A DNA stretch of 48,150 nucleotides, taken from positions 115,939 through 164,088 of the forward strand of contig NZ_LMRG01000010.1 in the NCBI RefSeq assembly GCF_001425605.1, written 5' to 3'. Positions 45,301 to 48,150 of this stretch are shown here, piece by piece. The number at the start of each line of letters is the position of its first letter. The first letter of the stretch is position 1. The notes beneath the pieces were generated by a model. That model did no database searches. It had not been told where the DNA came from and saw only the letters and a program-made list of their open reading frames with translations. The position numbers and the translations under genes were made by a program. This DNA is from Rhizobium sp. Leaf453 (GTDB lineage Bacteria; Pseudomonadota; Alphaproteobacteria; Rhizobiales; Rhizobiaceae).

Positions 45301-45891
45301 TTGGTGCAAAAGAACGTCATACCGTTCAGGAAAATTCGGAAGGTCGCGAACAATCGCGCCGGCTTCAGCGCGTCGCGCTCGACGCCGGGTCGTCACCGTC
45401 CCGATCGCGGCAGAGGCATTCCGACCGCGATTGTCTGGGCCCTGGTGATCGGCGCCGCCGGTTGGCTGTATCTCGATCGCAGCGGCCATCTCGACAGCAT
45501 CGCAGCCTTCGCCAGAACGCCGGGGCAAGATACGCTTTCTGCGCCATTCGTGTTGTGCAGCGACAGCCATCGGACGAATTGCGTCGTCGATGGCGACACC
45601 TTCTGGTTCGGGGGCGAGAAAATCCGCATCGCCGATATTGATACGCCTGAACTCAGCCCGCCCCGCTGCGAGGCTGAACGGCTCAAAGGTGAGGCGGCAA
45701 AATCCCGTCTGCTGTCGTTGCTCAACGCTGGAAAATTCTCGCTTGCGGCCGGGTTCCGTGACGAAGACAAGTACGGCCGTAAACTTCGAACTGTGTCTCG
45801 CGCAGGCAATTCGCTGGGCGGTATTCTGATCAATGAAGGGCTGGCGCGATCGTGGGACGGAGCGCGACACGGATGGTGCGGGGGCCAATGA
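45301..45891 (+). CDS. Membrane-anchored thermonuclease (SNase-like) protein
   Basis: A 196-residue protein: a basic N-terminus, one membrane helix at about residues 43-58 (AIVWALVIGAAGWLYLD), then a staphylococcal-nuclease domain. Active-site residues are in place: DGDTFWFGGEKIRIADIDTPEL (in parts: VVDGDTFWF; IRIADIDTPEL with Arg and Glu), and DKYGRKLR with the second Arg. The expected location is outside the inner membrane. It begins four bases after traG, so it belongs to the traCDG operon; the role could be DNA or RNA trimming at the mating junction or defence, not established. Confidence 0.85.
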   Translation: MVQKNVIPFRKIRKVANNRAGFSASRSTPGRHRPDRGRGIPTAIVWALVIGAAGWLYLDRSGHLDSIAAFARTPGQDTLSAPFVLCSDSHRTNCVVDGDTFWFGGEKIRIADIDTPELSPPRCEAERLKGEAAKSRLLSLLNAGKFSLAAGFRDEDKYGRKLRTVSRAGNSLGGILINEGLARSWDGARHGWCGGQ

Positions 45892-46067
45892 CAGCTATCT
45901 CCTTTCATGGCCGTTCCGACCGGTCGGTCCGGCTGGAACACCTCACATGAAAAGGCAAAGACCAGAGGCGGAAAGCCGCTCTCGTCTCGACCTCAATCGC
46001 CCGGGTCAAAAGGCTCCTTGTCCTCAAGGCCGATATGCTATCGTTTGTCGGACCACCGGGAGGGGGG
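45892..46067. other. Short non-coding stretch ending in a G-run
   Basis: No gene seen. Frames on the plus strand are basic and Ser/Gly-rich chance translations. A run of eight G residues lies at about 46062-46069 and could be a site of slippage in sequencing. Confidence 0.3.
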
Positions 46068-46307
46068 GGTAAATCTCATCACCGCCGAAATGCGCGATGA
46101 CGATCTTGTCGCCCTCGTGGAACAAGCGGAAATCCACCATATTGTCGATTGCCCAAAGCAGCGACGCAGACAGAAACTCGCGCGAGATTTCCTTGGGGAG
46201 ATGAACTTCAGCATCGAAGCTGCTGCGCAAATGTTCAATCGCGGTCGGCTGCCGATCCGCAGTTTCCGGTCTTCGCTAACCAGCTGTGTGATTTGATGCT
46301 TTGTCAT
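46024..46307 (-). pseudogene. Small plasmid gene with an early frameshift
   Basis: ATG 46307 has a good AAAGGAGACGCTA site and starts MTKHQITQLVSEDRKLR. The protein-like continuation, DRQPTAIEHLRSSFDAEVHL, PKEISREFLSASLLWAIDNM and VDFRLFHEGDKIVIAHFGGDEI, is in another frame, so about one base is gained or lost near 46255. The family is unknown to me. Either a broken gene or a sequence error. Confidence 0.5.
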
Positions 46308-46785
46308 TAGCGTCTCCTTTCGTTTCTGACAAAAGGGTCCGCACCTTAGCCCGTGAGGGGTCAGGGACCGCGGAACGCGGCCGCTGTGCGGCGAGCGGAG
46401 GAGCCGATTTTCTTTGTGCCGCTTGCGGTGCAGGGAACATTGGAGGGGGCCGCGATGTCCTCGACGCCGTAACGGCGGGTGCAAAATGGGAGGTCAGAAA
46501 GAGATAGAACCGCGTCCTGAAGGGACGCGACCGCTTGCCATCTCCGATGGCCATGAGGCCTTTCAGCTGTCGCCGGACAACGACATTTGGCAGAGGCATG
46601 CTTATTGCTGCGAGAGGATCATGACCCGATCGGGCAGGAGACCGCGTGCGGGCTCCGGTCGCAGCGCGACTAGAGCCGTGCGCCGTCGGCGCCTCGCCCG
46701 AACCCCACTCTTCACGGAAATGAATCGGTCGCAGTTGTTCGATTCACATATGTCGTTGGACGCTCTGGCCGTGATCGGCGACTCT
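46308..46785. other. Leader region and non-coding stretch
   Basis: About 480 bases without a convincing gene. Its left part (46359-46420) resembles the region upstream of another small minus-strand gene at 47814-47890, and may be a shared promoter/leader. The remainder contains arginine-rich chance frames leading up to the WGR gene. Confidence 0.35.
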
Positions 46786-47076
46786 ATGAATATGGTCACG
46801 CAACCCTACCAGCTCTACATCGAGCGAACTGACGCCGCGAAGAACATGGCCCGTTTCTACGCCATGCAGATTTCCACGTCTCTGTTCGGAGAAACCTGTC
46901 TGATACGTCGATGGGGGAGGATCGGGACCTTGGGGCAAATGAGGATCCATCATTTCGGGCGGGAGGAAGAAGCGGTCAGACTGTTCCTCAACCTGACGCG
47001 GCAGAAGAGGGCCCGTGGCTATCGACCGCGGACTATTGCGCAGCGTTCCCTCAGCCAGGAACAACAGCATCGATAG
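46786..47076 (+). CDS. WGR domain protein
   Basis: A 96-residue protein that is almost entirely one WGR domain: YQLYIERTDAAKNMARFYAM, ISTSLFGETCLIRRWGRIGT (with the WGR triplet), IHHFGREEEAVRLFLNLTRQ and KRARGYRPR. WGR domains bind nucleic acid in poly(ADP-ribose) polymerases and occur alone on many rhizobial plasmids. The start is uncertain: ATG 46786, 46792 or 46750 are all in frame and none has a strong ribosome-binding site. Confidence 0.8.
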   Translation: MNMVTQPYQLYIERTDAAKNMARFYAMQISTSLFGETCLIRRWGRIGTLGQMRIHHFGREEEAVRLFLNLTRQKRARGYRPRTIAQRSLSQEQQHR

Positions 47077-47117
47077 CCCGAATGAACACGAGAGGCCACT
47101 GAGGCGGCCCCGGCGCG

Positions 47118-47288
47118 TCATTCGCGCAGGTTCCAGTGGTCTCGAACGACCTCGATCTCGATGAAGAACGGGATCTTGATCGCGAGCTTCAGCCCGAGCT
47201 TTCCTTTGCGGAAGAAGTGACAGATCACCTTGCCGAGATTACCAAGCCGGCGGCCGGTGGCTGCGAGAAACTTTGCGAGTCGTTGCAT
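47118..47288 (-). CDS. 56-residue basic small protein
   Basis: ATG 47288 with AAAGGAGAACCCACC before it opens MQRLAKFLAATGRRLGNLGK, VICHFFRKGKLGLKLAIKIP, FFIEIEVVRDHWNLRE. The strong ribosome-binding site and good codon use support a real gene despite its length. It has a basic, amphipathic first half and a hydrophobic strand-like middle. Function is unknown. Confidence 0.6.
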   Translation of the reverse strand: MQRLAKFLAATGRRLGNLGKVICHFFRKGKLGLKLAIKIPFFIEIEVVRDHWNLRE

Positions 47289-47591
47289 GGTGGGTTCTCC
47301 TTTCTAATTGCTGGTATCGCGGGGATCAAAAGCAGACCTCGAAGGAGGGCCGCACCGGAACGGTCGAAGCGCGAGCGGAGAACCTGGAGCCGCCTGAGTT
47401 TTGATTGCGCGAGGAGCCGCATGCGGCGGGGAAAATTCTGGTGGCGCAAGGTTGCGGCGTGACGCAAGGGCTGCAACATCCCTGATGTAGATGGCCGCCC
47501 TGTCGAAAGGAGAGATGCGACAGCTCGATGTTCCTCAGCGGCAGTCGCTGGAATCGGGACAGGCTGATCTTTGAATAAGAGAAAAGCCGCC
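47289..47591. other. Intergenic stretch
   Basis: No gene assigned. A tiny frame at 47515-47577 (20 residues, MRQLDVPQRQ) has a strong AAAGGAGAG site and could be a leader peptide or chance. No other structure seen. Confidence 0.3.
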
Positions 47592-47756
47592 TCAGAAGGG
47601 CGGCTCGGCCTCGATGGCGCCGACCTGCTCGGCCAGTTGCACGGCGAGTTCGGCCTGGGCGAGTTCGAGCTCGACCTCGATCCGGCGGCGCTCGGCCGCA
47701 TCGCATGCGTTGTTCAGCTCTGCCCGCAGTTCTTCGATGTGCTGTTCGATCGTCAT
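47592..47756 (-). CDS. 54-residue acidic helical protein
   Basis: ATG 47756 with AAGGAGATGAGACC before it encodes MTIEQHIEELRAELNNACDA, AERRRIEVELELAQAELAVQ, LAEQVGAIEAEPPF, a single long amphipathic helix with heptad-like spacing. Such proteins are frequent near conjugation regions of rhizobial plasmids; the function is unknown. The much longer frame to 48026 is Pro/Ser/Arg-rich and rejected. Confidence 0.65.
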   Translation of the reverse strand: MTIEQHIEELRAELNNACDAAERRRIEVELELAQAELAVQLAEQVGAIEAEPPF

Positions 47757-48070
47757 GGTCTCATCTCCTTGAGTTCGTGAAAGACGAGTTCGCGGGGCGG
47801 GACGGGATGGCGGGGTCAGGGATCGCAACGCGACCGCCGGAGGCGGCGGGTGGGGGAACCGATTTCGTGTTGGCGCCACAGGCGGCGGCGCGAAGTTGGG
47901 GGTACCGCTCGTCCTTGATGCCGCCGGCCCGACCCGGCACCATCGGGCGATCTGAGCGGCTATCCCCGTTTCCATATGGCACCGAAAAGCCGGAACCTGG
48001 CTCGATGCCTGGTCCCGGCTTCTCACTTTGACGGGAGAGGCCCCGCCGGATGGGCGGAGCCTCGAGGACC
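47757..48070. other. Leader/intergenic stretch between two minus-strand genes
   Basis: No gene assigned. It includes the second copy (47814-47890) of a GGGGTCAGGGA...CGC.AACGCG.CCGC sequence also found upstream of the gene at 46307, probably a conserved promoter or untranslated leader. Confidence 0.35.
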
Positions 48071-48150
48071 TCAGTCGCGGTTGGGGCGCGACCAGATCAA
48101 CTGCAGGCCGTCTTCGCCTTCGACTTCGGCCAGCGTGGCGTAGATCGGAT
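48071..48150 (-). CDS. DUF736 family protein, C-terminal part
   Basis: The minus-strand frame entering from the right edge ends PIYATLAEVEGEDGLQLIWS then RPNRD and a TGA (48073-48071). This is the characteristic C-terminus of DUF736 proteins, which are abundant on rhizobial plasmids and have no known function. Only about 26 codons lie in the window. Confidence 0.8.
   Translation of the reverse strand, partial: PIYATLAEVEGEDGLQLIWSRPNRD

Noticed and set aside
47592..48026. 144-residue minus-strand open frame
   Set aside because: Only the last 54 codons look protein-like and have a strong ribosome-binding site; the upstream part is Pro/Arg/Ser-rich leader sequence.

Overview
The window looks like part of a self-transmissible repABC plasmid from the Rhizobium/Agrobacterium group (Rhizobiales). 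The evidence is a repABC replication cassette, a Ti/pNGR234a-type conjugation region under LuxR/LuxI-type control, GC-rich codon use and many small rhizobial plasmid genes. All calls come from reading the sequence; no database search was run.

Region 1 (about 0.1-9.4 kb) is loosely packed accessory DNA. It holds a YozE-like small protein, a membrane protein, a DUF2382 remnant, a minus-strand run of stress-type genes (PNPOx-like, DUF3833, a tail-anchored coiled-coil protein), a VOC protein, an SMI1/KNR4-type protein, and dinB followed by a DEDDh exonuclease. Region 2 (9.4-18.9 kb) has an alpha/beta-hydrolase and a quinone oxidoreductase that are both frameshifted, an intact SDR, a divergent module of tyrosine recombinase versus DUF1403-scpB with a lox-like inverted repeat between them, an isochorismatase-family hydrolase beside a frameshifted nadE, and a DUF4142 protein expressed from what look like paired divergent general-stress (EcfG) promoters.

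Region 3 (19.5-23.3 kb) is repABC on the minus strand. A candidate counter-transcribed RNA lies between repB and repC, and two related TGACAGCTGTCA palindromes lie on either side of repC and may be the centromere. Region 4 (23.3-35.0 kb) is traI-trbBCDEJKLFGHI on the plus strand (trbB carries an apparent one-base insertion), then traR and a convergent traM. Region 5 (35.1-36.7 kb) is an insert carrying an XRE regulator and a DUF433/DUF5615 toxin-antitoxin pair. Region 6 (36.9-45.9 kb) is traHBFA (minus) and traCDG (plus) around an RSF1010-like oriT, followed by a membrane-tethered thermonuclease homologue. Region 7 (45.9-48.15 kb) contains small plasmid genes, some too short for usual gene calling, and ends inside a DUF736 gene.

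Working model: TraI makes an acyl-homoserine lactone, TraR responds to it and TraM restrains TraR. A 12-base motif, TGAATCCTACAA, occurs twice between repA and traI and once (inverted) between traA and traC. These are exactly the promoters expected to be TraR-controlled, and I propose the motif is this plasmid's tra box. Together these elements would couple copy number, mating-channel synthesis and DNA processing to population density.
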